This document shows positions 6,375-6,784 of a stretch of 6,784 bases of DNA, piece after piece. The stretch's first letter is position 1, and the number at the start of each line of letters is the position of its first letter. The position numbers were made by a program, and so were the translations under genes. The DNA is from Actinomycetota bacterium. Its GTDB lineage: Bacteria; Actinomycetota; Actinomycetes; S36-B12; UBA5976. Location: assembly GCA_947491175.1 (NCBI GenBank), contig CANLIF010000070.1, positions 1-6,784 on the forward strand, given 5' to 3'. The notes beneath the pieces were generated by a model that was given only the letters and a program-made list of their open reading frames with translations, did not search any database and was not told the DNA's origin.

Positions 6375-6392
6375 AAGCCTGGCGTTGAACAT
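6366..6392 (-). CDS. Possible leader ORF 1 of infB (8 codons, MFNARLAF)
   Basis: ATG at 6392 is preceded by GGGAG at 6402-6398 with 5 nt of spacing, a good Shine-Dalgarno. Eight codons end at TAG 6368-6366, and the next ATG follows after 2 nt. It is the only member of the small-ORF chain with its own convincing ribosome binding site, so it would be the entry point. It spans one arm of the alternative stem AACGC/GCGTT and reaches the loop of hairpin 1. The peptide resembles nothing known to me. Confidence 0.35.
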   Translation of the reverse strand: MFNARLAF

Positions 6393-6413
6393 AAACACTC
6401 CCGTTTTCGGCGG

Positions 6414-6441
6414 TAGTTAACGGATACTGATAACAAGTCAA
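6414..6441 (-). promoter_or_regulatory. Putative infB promoter (TTGACT - 16 nt - TAACTA)
   Basis: The -35 element TTGACT (6441-6436) matches the housekeeping consensus at five of six positions. With a 16-nt spacer the best -10 is TAACTA (6419-6414), which is mediocre. A start near 6407 would put the 5' end just before the GGGAG of leader ORF 1 and leave about 170 nt of leader. The -35 box overlaps the outer arm of a CAAG/CTTG dyad, as an operator would. Transcription of infB from upstream of nusA is also expected, so this would be an internal promoter. Confidence 0.3.
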
Positions 6442-6464
6442 TCAAGTTTTACTTGAAATTCTTG
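6434..6464. promoter_or_regulatory. Nested CAAG/CTTG dyad, operator-like
   Basis: The core is a perfect 6-3-6 palindrome, TCAAGT-TTT-ACTTGA (6442-6456). Outer CAAG (6434-6437) and CTTG (6461-6464) sit symmetrically around the same centre (6449), so CAAG, CAAG, CTTG and CTTG start every 9 nt. Bases between inner and outer arms do not pair, which favours a DNA-binding site over a long RNA stem. It overlaps the putative -35 box. The bound protein is unknown. Confidence 0.4.
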
Positions 6465-6490
6465 AATTCCAACCATTCTGGCTGAGATAC

Positions 6491-6501
6491 CAAGGACCTT
6501 G
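6491..6501. promoter_or_regulatory. CAAGG-A-CCTTG dyad
   Basis: A perfect 5-1-5 inverted repeat on the plus strand, 27 nt outside the larger CAAG/CTTG dyad and sharing its half-site. A one-base loop cannot form an RNA hairpin, so if it is functional it is more likely a DNA site. At this length it could also be chance. Confidence 0.25.
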
Positions 6502-6577
6502 TTAGACCTACTCTAGCCCAATTTACAGAAGCCCAATATCCATGCGGTTTTTCAAAGCAACCCGCCAGAATGTGGAA

Positions 6578-6784
6578 TTAAAGCTCGGCTGCCATATCGG
6601 ATTTAATGTCGATTTTTGCCCCAGTCAAACGTGCTGCCAATCTTGCATTTTGACCCTCGCGGCCAATGGCAAGACTCAACTGAAAATCTGGGACTACTAC
6701 TCTAACGATGCGATTTTCTTCATCTAGCAGTGTCGACGAGATTACTTTTGCAGGTGAGAGCGCATGCTTCACGTACTGGGCTAA
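6578..6784 (-). CDS. nusA: Transcription elongation/antitermination factor NusA, C-terminal fragment
   Basis: The last 69 codons are present; the gene enters from beyond position 6784 and the start is not visible. The fragment has LSPAKV followed by RVVVPDFQLSLAIGREGQNARLAARLTGAKIDIKSD, the very conserved second KH domain with its GxxG loop (GREG). The protein ends five residues later (MAAEL, TAA at 6580-6578), so it lacks the acidic C-terminal repeats of enterobacterial NusA, as is normal in Actinobacteria. NusA binds RNA polymerase and nascent RNA, controlling pausing, termination and rRNA antitermination. It heads the operon with infB downstream. Confidence 0.96.
   Translation of the reverse strand, partial: LAQYVKHALSPAKVISSTLLDEENRIVRVVVPDFQLSLAIGREGQNARLAARLTGAKIDIKSDMAAEL

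Larger units (their letters stand above)
6239..6577 (-). promoter_or_regulatory. 339-nt infB leader / nusA-infB spacer without a conventional gene
   Basis: Many bacteria have ylxR (about 90 codons) here. I translated the minus-strand frames and found no ylxR-like motif and no ORF above about 60 codons. In transcription order the spacer holds: a short hairpin with a bulge (6565-6544); a 7-nt direct repeat ATTGGGC (6537-6531 and 6522-6516); a CAAGG-T-CCTTG dyad (6501-6491); a larger CAAG/CTTG dyad (6464-6434); a possible promoter (6441-6414); and four degenerate units of about 30 nt (6392-6266) with three hairpins and tiny coupled ORFs. The infB Shine-Dalgarno GGAG (6246-6243) ends it. Its length and ordered structure suggest regulation of IF2 synthesis; the mechanism is unknown. 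Confidence 0.6.

Noticed and set aside
6269..6446. Frame of about 58 codons with possible TTG starts across the hairpin array
   Set aside because: It is Cys/Ser/Arg-rich and unlike YlxR or any family I know, has no good start signal, and conflicts with the better-placed short ORFs.
6449..6577. Open stretch of 42 codons after the nusA stop in the same frame
   Set aside because: No ATG start or Shine-Dalgarno, no recognisable domain, and NusA ends normally after KH2. A stop-free run of this size is expected by chance.
1..6784. CRISPR arrays, insertion sequences, attachment sites or defence genes
   Set aside because: No repeat-spacer pattern, transposase, integrase or terminal inverted repeat was seen. 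All main genes are core translation/cofactor genes in the expected order.

Overview
The window is a segment of the conserved bacterial translation operon nusA - infB - rbfA - nrnA (DHH phosphoesterase) - truB - ribF - rpsO. Every gene lies on the minus strand, so the operon reads from position 6784 down to 1. Two genes are cut by the window edges: nusA keeps only its last 69 codons and rpsO only its first 15.

Organism (inference): gene order and protein features point to Actinobacteria. These include a long Gly/Pro/Arg-rich linker in IF2, NusA ending right after its second KH domain, and rbfA followed by the NrnA/CnpB-type phosphoesterase, truB, ribF and rpsO. Base composition looks much lower in GC than in classical actinobacteria, and the genes are tightly packed. 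That suggests a streamlined low-GC aquatic lineage, such as the freshwater acI/Nanopelagicales type, but I cannot confirm it here.

Layout from the upstream end: nusA 3' end (6784-6578); a 339-nt gene-poor leader (6577-6239), where many relatives carry ylxR; infB (6238-3473, GTG start); 43 nt with a strong Shine-Dalgarno; rbfA (3429-2998); 5 nt; nrnA (2992-1997); 17 nt; truB (1979-1098, GTG start); ribF, whose likely ATG at 1105 overlaps the truB stop by 8 nt; a 139-nt leader (184-46); rpsO start (45-1). From rbfA to ribF the spacing implies one transcript with translational coupling.

How the genes work together: NusA (elongation/antitermination), IF2 (initiation), RbfA (30S maturation), TruB (tRNA Psi55) and S15 (30S assembly) serve transcription and translation. 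NrnA recycles nanoRNA, pAp and possibly c-di-AMP. RibF makes FMN and FAD.

The most notable unexplained material lies in the two leaders. The infB leader holds a tandem array of degenerate units about 30 nt long. It folds into three regularly spaced hairpins whose stems differ in sequence yet still pair, and it carries a chain of tiny ORFs with adjacent or overlapping stop/start codons. Upstream is a putative promoter overlapped by CAAG/CTTG dyads. The rpsO leader holds two mutually exclusive GC-rich helices, one ending directly at the rpsO Shine-Dalgarno, which suits autoregulation by S15.
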